Below, one piece after another: positions 27,303 through 36,523 of a stretch of DNA of 64,000 bases. Origin of the DNA: Comamonadaceae bacterium. Its GTDB lineage: Bacteria > Pseudomonadota > Gammaproteobacteria > Burkholderiales > Burkholderiaceae_C. Every line of letters starts with the position of its first letter. Within the stretch, counting starts at the first letter, position 1. The notes under the pieces are model-generated. The model was given only the letters and a program-made list of their open reading frames with translations, was not told the origin of the DNA and did not search any database. The stretch is from contig JAIXXF010000002.1 in assembly GCA_027490925.1 (NCBI GenBank), positions 1-64,000 on the forward strand. The letters run 5' to 3'. Position numbers and translations under genes: made by a program.

Positions 27303-28253
27303 ATGAACTTTGGCAAGGTGGCGGTGTTGATGGGGGGGCGTTCGGCCGAGCGGGAGGTATCTCTCATGTCCGGCCAGGGTGTGCTGCAGGCCCTGCGTTC
27401 GCAGGGTGTGGATGCCCAGGCCTTTGACCCGGCCGAGCGCGACTTGGTCGAACTGCGTCGCGAAGGGGTTGAGCGTGTCTTCATCGCGCTGCATGGCCGG
27501 TTTGGCGAAGACGGCACCGTGCAAGGCGCTCTGGAGCTGCTGGGGATTCCCTACACCGGCTCCGGCGTGATGGCGTCCAGCATTTCAATGGACAAGGTCA
27601 TGACCAAGCGCATCTGGCGCGCCGAAGGCTTGGCCACGCCCGGCTGGGTGGAGGTGCACAACGCCGAATCCACCCGCCAAGCCTTGGCGGATTTGGGCCA
27701 GCCCATGATCGTCAAGCCCGCGCGTGAAGGCTCCACCATAGGGCTCACCAAGGTCACCCACGCCGACCAATGTGCCGCTGCCTACGCGTTGGCTGCGCAG
27801 CACGACCCCTTGGTGCTGTGCGAGCAGTTCATTTCTGGCGACGAGGTCACCTGCCCGGTGATGGGCACGGGCGACCAAGCGCAGGCCCTGCCGCTTGTTC
27901 GCATCGTCGCGCCTGGCGGCAACTACGACTACCAGAACAAGTACTTCAACGACGACACCCAGTACCTGGTGCCCTGTGGCCTGCCTGGCGAGGAAGAGGC
28001 CGCGATCCAACAACTGGTGCTCCAGGCCTACCGCACCCTTGGCTGCCGAGGCTGGGCGCGGGCCGACGTGATGATTGACGCCAGCACCCGGCAGCCTTAC
28101 TTGCTGGAGATCAACACCGCACCCGGCATGACCAGCCACTCGCTGGTGCCCATGTCGGCCAAGGCGGCGGGTCTTGCCTACCCGGAACTGTGTGTGCGCT
28201 TGCTGGCCAACGCCAGCCTGGACTGCAACGCCAACGACATCGCCCGCCCATGA
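27288..28253 (+). CDS. ddlB: D-alanine--D-alanine ligase
   Basis: Ddl (321 residues) joins two D-alanines for MurF. It is an ATP-grasp enzyme with [17 protein letters not shown], the ATP-binding [28 protein letters not shown] and the Mg-binding [16 protein letters not shown]. The ATG at 27288 overlaps the murC stop but lies in repeat copy 4; the internal ATG at 27303 ([12 protein letters not shown]) matches the usual family start and may be the original one. Overlaps ftsQ by 4 bases. Confidence 0.97.
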   Translation: MTPKSMNFGKVAVLMGGRSAEREVSLMSGQGVLQALRSQGVDAQAFDPAERDLVELRREGVERVFIALHGRFGEDGTVQGALELLGIPYTGSGVMASSISMDKVMTKRIWRAEGLATPGWVEVHNAESTRQALADLGQPMIVKPAREGSTIGLTKVTHADQCAAAYALAAQHDPLVLCEQFISGDEVTCPVMGTGDQAQALPLVRIVAPGGNYDYQNKYFNDDTQYLVPCGLPGEEEAAIQQLVLQAYRTLGCRGWARADVMIDASTRQPYLLEINTAPGMTSHSLVPMSAKAAGLAYPELCVRLLANASLDCNANDIARP

Positions 28254-29032
28254 TCCCCACGTTGCCCATGCCCTTGGACGTGCGCCTGATGAACTTCACC
28301 GCGTCGGTGTTGTTCGGCGCAGCCGTGCTCGGCGCACTGGCGATGGCGGTGTGGTGGGGGCTGAGACACCCGGTGTTTGCGTTGGCGGGCATCACGGTCA
28401 AAGGCGACCTGGAACATGTCAGCGAGGTGGGGCTGCGCACGCATGTGGCCCCCCGGCTGGAGGGTAATTTTTTCACGGTGGACCTGCAGCGCACCCGAGC
28501 GGCATTTGAAACCGTGCCCTGGGTGCGCAGGGCGTTGGTGCAGCGCGAGTTTCCCAACCGCCTGCGGGTGGTGCTGGAAGAACACCAAGAGGTGGCGTTC
28601 TGGGGCCAAGACGGAGAGGCACGCATGGTCAACAGCCACGGGGAAGTGTTCGAAGCCAACCCCGGCGAGCTGGATGCCGACGACCTGCCGCACCTGAGCG
28701 GACCGGAAGGCCAGGCCGCGGCGGTGCTGTCGATGATGCGTTCGCTCGTTCCGGTCTTCGAGCCGCTGGGGGCCGCACCCGACGAGGTGGAGTTGTCGGC
28801 CCGGGGCGGCTGGCGGGTGGTGCTGGACAACGGGGCTCGGGTCGAGCTGGGCACCGGCTCACTGGAGGAGGTGCGTGAGCGGGCACAGCGCTTCGTACGC
28901 ACCTTGCCGCAGGTGACGGGGCGCCACGGGCGCGGCCCGCGCGACTTGCTGTCTGCCGATCTGCGCTACGGCGATGCGTATGCGGTGCGGCTGCGCGGCG
29001 TGGTGACTGGCGACGCGGCCAAGAAGAAGTGA
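28250..29032 (+). CDS. ftsQ: cell division protein FtsQ
   Basis: FtsQ (260 residues) is a bitopic divisome protein: cytoplasmic end (about 1-14), membrane helix (about 15-36), then a periplasmic POTRA domain ([20 protein letters not shown]) and a beta domain ([20 protein letters not shown]). It binds FtsLB. The ATG at 28250 is chosen from the ATGA overlap with ddlB and from the usual distance to the membrane helix. Confidence 0.93.
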   Translation: MIPTLPMPLDVRLMNFTASVLFGAAVLGALAMAVWWGLRHPVFALAGITVKGDLEHVSEVGLRTHVAPRLEGNFFTVDLQRTRAAFETVPWVRRALVQREFPNRLRVVLEEHQEVAFWGQDGEARMVNSHGEVFEANPGELDADDLPHLSGPEGQAAAVLSMMRSLVPVFEPLGAAPDEVELSARGGWRVVLDNGARVELGTGSLEEVRERAQRFVRTLPQVTGRHGRGPRDLLSADLRYGDAYAVRLRGVVTGDAAKKK

Positions 29033-29070
29033 GCACCGGGACAACACAGGTTCAACAGACAGGCAACGTC

Positions 29071-30300
29071 ATGGCAAAAGAATACAAAGACCTGGTAGTC
29101 GGGCTGGACATCGGCACCGCCAAGGTGATGGTGGTGGTGGCCGAGGTCATGCCCAGCGGCGAGCTCAAGCTGGCTGGGCTGGGCGTGGCGCCGAGCAACG
29201 GTCTCAAGCGCGGCGTGGTGGTCAACATCGACGCCACGGTGCAAAGCATCCAGCTCGCGCTCAAAGAAGCCGAGCTGATGGCCGACTGCAAAATCACGCA
29301 CGTCTACACCGGCATCACCGGCAGCCACATCCGCGGCCTGAACTCCAGCGGCATGGTCGCGGTGAAAGACCGGGAGGTGACCCAGGCCGACGTGTCCCGG
29401 GTGGTGGAAACCGCCAAGGCGGTGAACATCTCCAGTGACCAGCGGCTGCTGCTGGTGGAGCCGCAGGAGTTCGTGATCGACGGCCAAGACGTGCGCGAGC
29501 CGATCGGCATGAGCGGCATCCGGCTGGAGGCCAAGATCCACATCGTGACCGGGGCCCAAACCGCGGCCGAAAACATCATCAAGTGTGTGCGCCGCTGCGG
29601 TTTGGACGTGGACCAGCTGATGCTGAACCCACTGGCGTCCAGCCTGTCGGTGCTGACCGACGACGAGCGCGAGCTGGGCGTGGCATTGGTGGACATCGGC
29701 GCCGGCACCACCGACGTGGCCATCTTCACCAACGGGGCGATCCGCCACACCGCGGTCATCCCCATCGCGGGCGATTTGATCACCAGCGACATCGCCATGG
29801 CATTGCGCACCCCGACCAAAGACGCCGAAGACATCAAGGTCGAGAACGGCTACGCCAAGCAGCTGCTCGCCGACCCCGAGGCGCAGGTCGAGGTGCCTGG
29901 ACTGGGTGACCGTGGCCCGCGCATGCTGAGCAAGCAGGCGCTGGCTGGTGTGATCGAGCCACGGGTCGAAGAAATTTTCTCGTTGGTACAACAAGTGGTG
30001 CGCGAGTCGGGGTTCGAGGAGGTGTTGTCCTCTGGCATCGTGCTCACCGGCGGCAGCGCGGTCATGCCTGGCATGTTGGAGTTGGGCGAGGACATTTTTC
30101 TCAAGCCAGTGCGCCGCGGCATACCCAAGTACCGGGGCTCGCTGGCCGACATGGTGGCCCAGCCCCGCGCAGCGACCGTGATGGGCTTGCTCGAAGAGGC
30201 CCGCACGGCACAGTTGAGGGGGTTCAAGGTGGCACAAAAAAGCGGGTCGATGCAGACCGCGCTGGGCCGCGTCAAAGACTGGTTCATCGGAAACTTCTGA
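29071..30300 (+). CDS. ftsA: cell division protein FtsA
   Basis: FtsA (409 residues) is the actin-like protein that tethers FtsZ to the membrane. It has LVVGLDIGTAKVMVVVAEV, DIGAGTTDVAIF (phosphate 2), VLTGGSAVMPGM (adenosine) and a C-terminal amphipathic helix (about 392-409, ALGRVKDWFIGNF). The ATG at 29071 is preferred because the family begins near KDLVVGLDIG; a GTG at 29029 that overlaps the ftsQ stop is also in frame and would add 14 residues. Confidence 0.97.
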   Translation: MAKEYKDLVVGLDIGTAKVMVVVAEVMPSGELKLAGLGVAPSNGLKRGVVVNIDATVQSIQLALKEAELMADCKITHVYTGITGSHIRGLNSSGMVAVKDREVTQADVSRVVETAKAVNISSDQRLLLVEPQEFVIDGQDVREPIGMSGIRLEAKIHIVTGAQTAAENIIKCVRRCGLDVDQLMLNPLASSLSVLTDDERELGVALVDIGAGTTDVAIFTNGAIRHTAVIPIAGDLITSDIAMALRTPTKDAEDIKVENGYAKQLLADPEAQVEVPGLGDRGPRMLSKQALAGVIEPRVEEIFSLVQQVVRESGFEEVLSSGIVLTGGSAVMPGMLELGEDIFLKPVRRGIPKYRGSLADMVAQPRAATVMGLLEEARTAQLRGFKVAQKSGSMQTALGRVKDWFIGNF

Positions 30301-30444
30301 CCATGGGCGCTCCCAGCATCCACTTTTGGCGGCATGTCCCGTGGCGGCCCCGGGGGAAAGGGCCACCCTCTGGATGAACCACCCCAAGACCATGACCGCG
30401 TAAAGACACATCAGGCAACTGCGAACACACATCAGGAGAGAAAC
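30301..30444 (+). promoter_or_regulatory. ftsA-ftsZ gap with a repeated 10-mer
   Basis: This 144-base gap is the only sizeable break inside the division cluster. ACACATCAGG occurs at 30406-30415 and 30427-30436, 21 bases apart. The second copy runs into the ftsZ ribosome binding site CAGGAGAG. A GC-rich potential hairpin lies near 30340-30366. It may hold an extra ftsZ promoter or translational control, but no good sigma70 site was identified. Confidence 0.35.
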
Positions 30445-31683
30445 ATGAGCATTGAAATGATCGGCGTCGAAGAGTTCGACCAAGGCACACAAATCAAGGT
30501 GATCGGCGTTGGCGGCGGCGGCGGCAACGCTGTGCAACACATGATCAACTGCCGCGTGCAAGGCGTGGAATTCGTCTGCGCCAACACCGACGCGCAGGCG
30601 CTGTCCCGCAGCCCTGCGCACAAAACCATCCAGCTCGGCACCAGTGGCTTGGGCGCTGGCAGCAAGCCCGACAAAGGCCGTGAGGCGGCCGAGATGGCCA
30701 TCGACGACATCCGTGCGGCCATCGATGGCGCCCACATGCTGTTCATCACCGCTGGCATGGGCGGTGGCACCGGCACGGGTGCTGCGCCTGTGATTGCCCG
30801 GGTGGCCAAGGAGATGGGCATCTTGACGGTGGGTGTGGTCACCAAGCCGTTTGAATTCGAAGGCGGCCGCCGCATGACCAACGCCGACAACGGTTTGGCA
30901 GAACTTGAGGCCAATGTGGATTCGCTGATCGTGGTACTCAACGAGAAGTTGCTCGAAGTACTGGGCGACGACATCACGCAAGACGCGGCTTTTGCCCACG
31001 CCAACGACGTGCTGAAAAACGCGGTCGGCGGGATCGCAGAAATCATCAACGTGCCCGGCCATGTGAACGTCGACTTTGAAGACGTGCGCACCGTGATGGG
31101 CGAGCCTGGCAAGGCCATGATGGGCACCGCCCTGGCCGATGGCCCCGATCGCGCCCGCATCGCCGCCGAGCAGGCGGTCGCCTGCCCGCTGCTGGAAGGC
31201 ATCGACCTGTCGGGGGCCAAGGGCGTGCTGGTGCTGATCACTGCCGCCAAGGGCTCGCTGAAGCTCAACGAGTCCAAGCTGGCAATGAACACCATCCGTG
31301 CCTATGCTTCGCCTGACGCCCACGTGATCTACGGCACCGCCTACGACGACGAGCTGGGCGACCAGATCCGGGTGACCGTGGTGGCCACCGGCCTCAGCCG
31401 CCAGAACACCCGCCGCAATGCCCCGCCGTTGCAGGTGTTGCGCACTGGCACCGACAACGTGGGATTCGCGCTGCCTGGTGGCGCACAACCCAACAGCATG
31501 GGCCAGCCAATGGGCGCGGGCGGGTCGGTGGTGGGTTCGGTGTCTGGCGACTATGTCAACCGCGACACCCCCAGTGTGTGGCGTACCAACCGCACCCAAG
31601 CGGCGGCCAAGGTGGACGCGCTGTCCTCGGGCGGCATGGACGAGTTCGAGATCCCTGCATTCCTGCGCCGCCAGGCCGACTGA
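30445..31683 (+). CDS. ftsZ: cell division GTPase FtsZ
   Basis: FtsZ (412 residues) is the tubulin-like GTPase of the Z-ring. Seen: IKVIGVGGGGGNAV, the tubulin signature GMGGGTGTGAAPV, NVDFEDVRTVMGE (T7/synergy region), a variable linker (about 320-395) and the C-terminal peptide DEFEIPAFLRRQAD that binds FtsA and ZipA-like partners. The ATG at 30445 has CAGGAGAG about 6 bases upstream. Length is normal. Confidence 0.99.
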   Translation: MSIEMIGVEEFDQGTQIKVIGVGGGGGNAVQHMINCRVQGVEFVCANTDAQALSRSPAHKTIQLGTSGLGAGSKPDKGREAAEMAIDDIRAAIDGAHMLFITAGMGGGTGTGAAPVIARVAKEMGILTVGVVTKPFEFEGGRRMTNADNGLAELEANVDSLIVVLNEKLLEVLGDDITQDAAFAHANDVLKNAVGGIAEIINVPGHVNVDFEDVRTVMGEPGKAMMGTALADGPDRARIAAEQAVACPLLEGIDLSGAKGVLVLITAAKGSLKLNESKLAMNTIRAYASPDAHVIYGTAYDDELGDQIRVTVVATGLSRQNTRRNAPPLQVLRTGTDNVGFALPGGAQPNSMGQPMGAGGSVVGSVSGDYVNRDTPSVWRTNRTQAAAKVDALSSGGMDEFEIPAFLRRQAD

Positions 31684-31698
31684 TCGGATGGATCGGAT

Positions 31699-31723
31699 CC
31701 TGCCCTGCGTCAGACAGGGCAGG
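31699..31723 (+). terminator. hairpin after ftsZ
   Basis: CCTGCCCTG (31699-31707), a 7-base loop and CAGGGCAGG (31715-31723) give a perfect 9-bp stem 16 bases after the ftsZ stop. It lacks a following T-run, so it may be a 3'-end stabiliser or a Rho-linked site rather than a classical intrinsic terminator. The rest of the ftsZ-lpxC gap (to 31902) holds no recognised gene. Confidence 0.45.
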
Positions 31724-31902
31724 TTGGCCCCTACAGCAGTGCCATTACACCAGCGCCGCATGACGGCGCTCATTGAATCTCTGGCTCGGTGCGGTGTGAA
31801 CCAGCGCAATGTGCGCCGTTGGTCTGCGATGCCCAAGGCCCAGTGAGCGCCGAGGCGGTGGCAGGCACTGCCATTCAGAGAGCGGGGTCTAAAGCGCGTC
31901 AT

Positions 31903-31908
31903 TAAAAT
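31903..31908 (+). promoter_or_regulatory. -10-like element abutting lpxC start
   Basis: TAAAAT lies exactly 6 bases before the lpxC ATG (31915) in an AT-rich patch. There is no Shine-Dalgarno site, which is consistent with a leaderless lpxC mRNA and with an lpxC promoter separate from the division cluster. Confidence 0.45.
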
Positions 31909-31914
31909 ATCACT

Positions 31915-32838
31915 ATGCTTCAGCAACGCACCCTCAAAACCCTGACACGTGCCGTGGGTGTGGGTTTGCACAGCGGTCAGCGGGTCGAACTGACCTTGCG
32001 GCCTGCGCAGCCTGACACCGGCATCGTGTTCCGCCGGGTGGATTTGCCCGAGCCGGTGGACATCCCGATCTCCGCGCAGTCGGTGACCGACACACGCTTG
32101 GCGTCCACCATTTCGCACGGTGGTGCCAAGGTGCACACGGTGGAGCACCTGATGTCGGCCTGCGCGGGCCTGGGCATCGACAACCTGTACGTGGACATCA
32201 CGGCCGAGGAAGTACCCATCCTAGACGGCTCGGCCGCGTCGTTTGTGTTTTTGCTTCAGAGCGCTGGCATCGAGCGGCAGCGCGCGCCCAAGCGCTTCGT
32301 TCGGGTCACCCGGGCTGTCGAGGTGCGTGAAGGGCAGGGCGCGAACGCCAAGTGGGCCCGCCTGACGCCCTACCACGGCTACAAATTGAGCTTTGAAATC
32401 GATTTTGACCACCCTGCGGTGGACTCCACTGGCCAGCGTGTCGAATTCGACCTGAGTGCCGGGTCGTACAGCCGCGACATCGCGCGGGCCCGCACCTTTG
32501 GATTCACCAAAGACGTTGAAATGATGCGATCCAACGGCCTGGCCCTCGGTGGTGGCCTGGACAACGCAATTGTGATGGACGACTACAAGGTGCTCAACAG
32601 CGACGGCCTGCGTTACGACGACGAGTTCGTGAAGCACAAGATCCTCGACGCCATGGGTGATCTGTACCTCCTGGGTCGCCCACTGTTGGCGTCGTACAGC
32701 GCCTTCCGTTCGGGACACGCACTCAACAACCTGTTGTTGCGTGAATTGTTGGCCCACCCCGACGCCCACGAGGTTGTCACGTTCGAAGACGAAAAGCAGG
32801 CCCCGGTCGGCTTCGCTCAGCTCGCGCGGGCTTGGTGA
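31915..32838 (+). CDS. lpxC: UDP-3-O-acyl-N-acetylglucosamine deacetylase
   Basis: LpxC (307 residues) is the zinc deacetylase for the committed step of lipid A synthesis. Begins [21 protein letters not shown]; catalytic Glu77 and zinc ligand His78 in [10 protein letters not shown]; second zinc site in [33 protein letters not shown] is also typical. The usual ftsZ-lpxC order is kept, but with its own promoter-like element. The product ends in a normal place without the long degradation tail known from E. coli LpxC being evident. Confidence 0.98.
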   Translation: MLQQRTLKTLTRAVGVGLHSGQRVELTLRPAQPDTGIVFRRVDLPEPVDIPISAQSVTDTRLASTISHGGAKVHTVEHLMSACAGLGIDNLYVDITAEEVPILDGSAASFVFLLQSAGIERQRAPKRFVRVTRAVEVREGQGANAKWARLTPYHGYKLSFEIDFDHPAVDSTGQRVEFDLSAGSYSRDIARARTFGFTKDVEMMRSNGLALGGGLDNAIVMDDYKVLNSDGLRYDDEFVKHKILDAMGDLYLLGRPLLASYSAFRSGHALNNLLLRELLAHPDAHEVVTFEDEKQAPVGFAQLARAW

Positions 32839-32845
32839 GGCGGCC

Positions 32846-33019
32846 GTGCTGCTGTTTCGTTGGCTGATCTTGCTGTGTCTGCTGGCGTCGGCAGCGTCTT
32901 TCGCGCTGTATGCGGGCACCGGCCGACCCCACTTCAAGCGCTTCGGCTGGGTCACCCTAAAGTGGACCCTGTGTGCCGCTTTTGGCTTTTTCGCCGTCTT
33001 GGCCCTGGAACGGTTGTGA
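32846..33019 (+). CDS. small conserved membrane protein downstream of lpxC
   Basis: A 57-residue ORF starting at GTG 32846, 7 bases after the lpxC stop, encodes two hydrophobic helices (about 1-23 and 36-53) joined by a short basic loop (GTGRPHFKRFGWVTLKW). I recall similar small proteins after lpxC in related Comamonadaceae. The function is unknown. Its tight spacing suggests co-transcription with lpxC. The reading frame is open further upstream inside lpxC, but that part is a shadow. Confidence 0.6.
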   Translation: MLLFRWLILLCLLASAASFALYAGTGRPHFKRFGWVTLKWTLCAAFGFFAVLALERL

Positions 33020-33129
33020 GCTGAAGGGCGGCCGCAGACCGCCCGCACCGGCACGCGCACGCGGTTTGCCGAGCGCAACGGACCGGCCGAAAGCGGTGGG
33101 TCCACATTTCCCTTCGTACTTTAGACGGA

Positions 33130-33157
33130 TTGGCAAGAACGGTTGCATGCCTACCAT
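33130..33157 (+). promoter_or_regulatory. putative promoter abutting the GlxA-family regulator
   Basis: TTGGCA (33130-33135) and TACCAT (33152-33157) are 16 bases apart; the -10 ends 7 bases before the ATG at 33165, suggesting a leaderless mRNA. It also favours that start over the ATG at 33147. Confidence 0.4.
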
Positions 33158-33164
33158 TCCTGCC

Positions 33165-34148
33165 ATGAACATCCAAGTCCTGGCCACCGACAAACTCTTC
33201 GACACTGGGCTCTCTGCCGTGCTGGACACGTTTGCCACAGCCAACCAGCTGGCCCAGGCGGAGCGCATGCCGGTTACCCCATTTCGGGTGGAGGTGGTCA
33301 GCGTGCGCAAACGCATCCACACCGCGAACGGCCTGAGGGTGCCCGTCACCGCCGTGCACGCGCGAGCACCGGACGTGGTGCTGGTGCCCGGCCTCGGTGT
33401 GAGCACGCCCGAGGGGGTGGCGAACGCCCTGCAGTCCACTGATGTGCAGAACACCATAGCGCTGCTGCACGAGCGCGCGCAGTCGGGCGCGTGCGTGGCC
33501 TCGGCCTGCAGCGGTGCTTTTTTGCTCGCCAGCACTGGGTTGCTGTGCGGCCAGCGTGCCACCACCGCCTGGTGGCTGAGCCCACTGTTCCGCGAGCGTT
33601 TCCCCGACGTGGTGCTGGACGAGTCGCGCATGGTGGTGTCGTCGGGCCGCTTCATCACCGCGGGCGCGGCCATGGCCCACCTGGACTTGGCGCTGTCGCT
33701 GGTGCGGCGCAGCAGCGCCGAGCTGGCGGCACTGACCGCCCGCTACATGCTCGCGGACGCCAGGGCGTCGCAAAGTGCCTATGTGTTGCCGCAGCACCTG
33801 GCCCGCAGCGACCCTTTGGTCGACCGGTTCGAGCGTTGGGCCCGAGAACGGCTGACCTCGGGCGTGCAGGGCTTTTCACTGAAAGATGCGGCGCGGGCCA
33901 CCGGCACCAGTGAGCGCACGCTCGCGCGCCGGCTGCGCACGGTACTGGACAAAACGCCGCTGTCGTACTTCCAAGACCTGCGCGTGGAGCGGGCGATCGA
34001 ACTGCTTCGCTCGGGCAATGACAGCGTGGACCAAATCGCTGCCCGCGTTGGGTACGCTGACGGCACCACCTTGCGAGCGCTGTTGCGGCGCAAACTGGGG
34101 CGCGGCGTGCGCGAACTGCGATCGCTGGAGCTGGCGGACGCTGCTTGA
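33165..34148 (+). CDS. GlxA-type AraC family regulator with DJ-1/PfpI domain
   Basis: This 327-residue regulator has an N-terminal DJ-1/PfpI-like (amidase-fold) domain (VLVPGLGVSTPEG ... SACSGAFLLASTGLLCGQRATT, with the nucleophile-elbow Cys) and a C-terminal AraC double helix-turn-helix (FSLKDAARATGTSERTLARRL ... SVDQIAARVGYADGTTLRALLRRKLG). Relatives such as GlxA, FtrA and ArgR-type activators control amine, betaine or sulfur metabolism. The ligand and targets here are unknown. Starts at 33165 or 33147 are both in frame. Confidence 0.88.
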   Translation: MNIQVLATDKLFDTGLSAVLDTFATANQLAQAERMPVTPFRVEVVSVRKRIHTANGLRVPVTAVHARAPDVVLVPGLGVSTPEGVANALQSTDVQNTIALLHERAQSGACVASACSGAFLLASTGLLCGQRATTAWWLSPLFRERFPDVVLDESRMVVSSGRFITAGAAMAHLDLALSLVRRSSAELAALTARYMLADARASQSAYVLPQHLARSDPLVDRFERWARERLTSGVQGFSLKDAARATGTSERTLARRLRTVLDKTPLSYFQDLRVERAIELLRSGNDSVDQIAARVGYADGTTLRALLRRKLGRGVRELRSLELADAA

Positions 34149-34278
34149 CCTCGCCTCTTTGCGCCCCATGCGCCATACCTCGTGGCGCCAGGTTTTGCGC
34201 GCCGCGCCCCCAGCACTTTGAACAGCCCCGAGAACTGGCCAGTAACGCCAGTCCGGTGAGGTTTCCGCGAACAGCCGG

Positions 34279-34827
34279 TCAATAACTGCGGCCGCCCTTG
34301 TACATCGCGCTGGCGCGGCGTTGCAGATCCCCCGCCGCACTGAGCCGGGCGGTGGCCTGGCCGACGTGGGCGTGGGTGATGGCCAGGCCCAGCGCATCGG
34401 CCGCGTCGGTGCCGGGCACACCGGCCAAACCGAGCAAGCGCATCACCATGTGCTGGATCTCGGCCTTGCCCGCGCGGCCATGGCCCGCCACCGCTTTCTT
34501 CATTTGCAGCGCGGTGTACTCGGCCACCGGCAGGTCCATGGAGACCAGCGCAGTGAGGCAAGCGCCACGGGCTTGCCCCAGCAGCAGCGTGGCTTGCGGG
34601 TTGACGTTCACAAACACGATCTCCACCGACGCGCTGCTCGGTTGGTAGCGGTCCACCACCTCCCGCACCCCATCAAACAGCACCTTGAGCCGCCCAGGAA
34701 GGTCGCCCTGGGCGACCCGGTGGGTCTGGATCGTGCCGCTCGCCACATACCCCAGCGCACCGCCCTGCACATCCACCACGCCGAAGCCGGTGGTCCGCAG
34801 ACCAGGGTCTATGCCAAGGATGCGCAT
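34279..34827 (-). CDS. ruvC: crossover junction endodeoxyribonuclease RuvC
   Basis: RuvC (182 residues) resolves Holliday junctions. The four acidic catalytic residues are present: Asp7 (ILGIDPGLR), Glu69 (ASVEIVFVN), Asp141 and Asp144 ([11 protein letters not shown]). It lies apart from ruvAB, which are not in this window. It converges with the AraC-type gene across a 130-base gap (34149-34278) in which I see no clear terminator. Confidence 0.97.
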   Translation of the reverse strand: MRILGIDPGLRTTGFGVVDVQGGALGYVASGTIQTHRVAQGDLPGRLKVLFDGVREVVDRYQPSSASVEIVFVNVNPQATLLLGQARGACLTALVSMDLPVAEYTALQMKKAVAGHGRAGKAEIQHMVMRLLGLAGVPGTDAADALGLAITHAHVGQATARLSAAGDLQRRASAMYKGGRSY

Positions 34828-34867
34828 GCTATCGAATCAGTAGCGTTTTGATGATTAAACGCGGGGG

Positions 34868-35863
34868 TCACAGGCCGAAATACCAGCGAACCGAGTGAAA
34901 AAACACGGGGGCGGCGAAACACAGCGCATCGACCCGGTCCAGCAAACCGCTGGCCCCGGTGGTGGACGAGCCCTGCGCGCCCCAGTGCGTCACGCCGCGA
35001 TCGCGTTTGAGTGCTTTCATCACCAAGTGCCCCATCGACCCGGCCGTGCAAGCGATCAGGGACATGCCCAGCGCTTGCCCGGGTTTGAAGGGTGTGATGC
35101 CCGACAGCAGCACGCCGAACAGGCAGCCTGCCAGCAAGCCCACCCCCCAGCTGGACCACTGGAAACTCTCGCTCACGTTGGGTGCCACCGGGGTCCGCTG
35201 CAGGCGGCGGCTGGCGAGGTGCTGCACGATCATGCAGGTTTGCACCACAAAGACCAAAAAGAAGACCAAGAACGCGGTTTTGCCGCCGTAGCGCGGGAAG
35301 TCCAGCAGCAGCAGCGCTGGCACATGGCTCATGCCGTATATGCACACCATGATGCCCCACTGCAGCTTGGCGTTGCGTTCCAGGAAACGGTGCGGGTCAT
35401 TGGCCAGCGCGCTCACCACCGGGATGGCCAGAAACACATACACCGGAATGAACACAGTGAAGAGGTCAAAGCGCTCGTTCACCACCAGCAGGTACTGCAC
35501 CGGCAGCACCACAAAAAACGCCAGCACCAAGCTGCGGTGGTCGCCGCGGCGGGTCGGTGACAGCGTGATGAACTCGCGCAGAACGAAGAACGACACCAAA
35601 GCAAACAACGCGGTGGCGAACCGCTCGCCTGCGGCCCAGCCGACCCAGAACACGCTGACCATCAGCCACGAGGTGCGCAGCAAGGCGTTGTAGTCGCGCA
35701 GTGCGAGGTGGCTGGCGTCGTCTGCGGCCTCGTCGCCGCGCTCGCGGATGGACCACACCACGGCCCACGCGCTGGCCATCAACAGCATGCCGAAAACCAC
35801 CACGAAGAGCAGACCCACCTGCTCGTTCGGTGTCAGGCTGCGCAAAAAGGAGGTGATGCCCAT
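34868..35863 (-). CDS. cdsA: phosphatidate cytidylyltransferase (CDP-diglyceride synthase) homologue
   Basis: A 331-residue polytopic membrane protein (about 8 helices) of the CdsA family, making CDP-diacylglycerol from phosphatidate and CTP. The C-terminal signature is recognisable (MKALKRDRGVTHWG ... GLLDRVDALCFAAPVFFH, including the DRxD motif). It is an YnbB-like variant rather than the canonical lpp-linked cdsA; the window cannot show whether another copy exists. The acyltransferase gene ends 4 bases upstream, linking phosphatidate formation and use in one transcript. Confidence 0.85.
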   Translation of the reverse strand: MGITSFLRSLTPNEQVGLLFVVVFGMLLMASAWAVVWSIRERGDEAADDASHLALRDYNALLRTSWLMVSVFWVGWAAGERFATALFALVSFFVLREFITLSPTRRGDHRSLVLAFFVVLPVQYLLVVNERFDLFTVFIPVYVFLAIPVVSALANDPHRFLERNAKLQWGIMVCIYGMSHVPALLLLDFPRYGGKTAFLVFFLVFVVQTCMIVQHLASRRLQRTPVAPNVSESFQWSSWGVGLLAGCLFGVLLSGITPFKPGQALGMSLIACTAGSMGHLVMKALKRDRGVTHWGAQGSSTTGASGLLDRVDALCFAAPVFFHSVRWYFGL

Positions 35864-35867
35864 GGCG

Positions 35868-36479
35868 TCAGATGTCCCGCAGCGCGATCACTGCCCGGCG
35901 GGCGCGGTCCAGGAAGACCCGCAGGTCTTCGTTGGGTTCCACCCGCATCGGGGCGCCAAAAGTCACCGAGCACAAAATGGGTACAGGCACCACCTCGCCC
36001 TTGGGCATGACCCGCTGCACGTTGTTGATCCACGCCGGCACCAACACCGCTTGAGGGAACCGGGTCGCCAGGTTGTACAGACCGGCCTTGAACGGCTGTG
36101 GCTCTTCGGCATGGCCCCGGGTGCCCTCTGGGAACAAGATGATGGAGTCGCCATGGGCCAGCGCCTCCATCAGCGGCTCCAGCGGGTCGTGCTCGCTGCT
36201 TTTGCTGCGGTCCACATAGATCGCATTGAACACCGCGGTGGTGATCCACTGTTTGAAGGGGGTTTGGGTCCAGTAGTCTTTTGCTGCGATTGGGCGGGTG
36301 ATGCCACGCAACTCTTTGGGCAAGGCCGCCCAGATCATCACCAGGTCGGCGTGGCTTTGGTGGTTGGCGAAATAGATGCGTTGCTCTGCCTTGGGCGGGC
36401 AGCCGTACCAGCGCGCTTGGGCCCCTGTGAGCACGCGGATCAGACCCAGCAGGAACAGCCCCATCAGTTTGGCAAGCAT
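35868..36479 (-). CDS. PlsC-type lysophospholipid acyltransferase
   Basis: A 203-residue membrane-associated acyltransferase with the catalytic NHQSHAD (His40-x4-Asp45) and the acyl acceptor motif FPEGTR (116-121). Family members make phosphatidate from lysophosphatidate. The N-terminal hydrophobic stretch (about 2-18) would anchor it. It is followed by the cdsA homologue, which would use its product, so a PlsC-like role is likely, though other lysophospholipid or ornithine-lipid acyltransferases share these motifs. Confidence 0.88.
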   Translation of the reverse strand: MLAKLMGLFLLGLIRVLTGAQARWYGCPPKAEQRIYFANHQSHADLVMIWAALPKELRGITRPIAAKDYWTQTPFKQWITTAVFNAIYVDRSKSSEHDPLEPLMEALAHGDSIILFPEGTRGHAEEPQPFKAGLYNLATRFPQAVLVPAWINNVQRVMPKGEVVPVPILCSVTFGAPMRVEPNEDLRVFLDRARRAVIALRDI

Positions 36480-36523
36480 GGCGCGGATGATACGGTGGGG
36501 TACAGCGGGGCCGAGGCCAGACC

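Noticed and set aside
31688-31846. Short open frames in the ftsZ-lpxC gap
   Set aside because: They cross the ftsZ hairpin and have no ribosome binding site or hydrophobic or conserved pattern.
28966-32148. 1060-residue open frame on the minus strand across ftsA, ftsZ and lpxC
   Set aside because: It is antisense to three clear essential genes, is rich in His/Gly/Val as expected from reversed GC-rich codons, and shows no domain.
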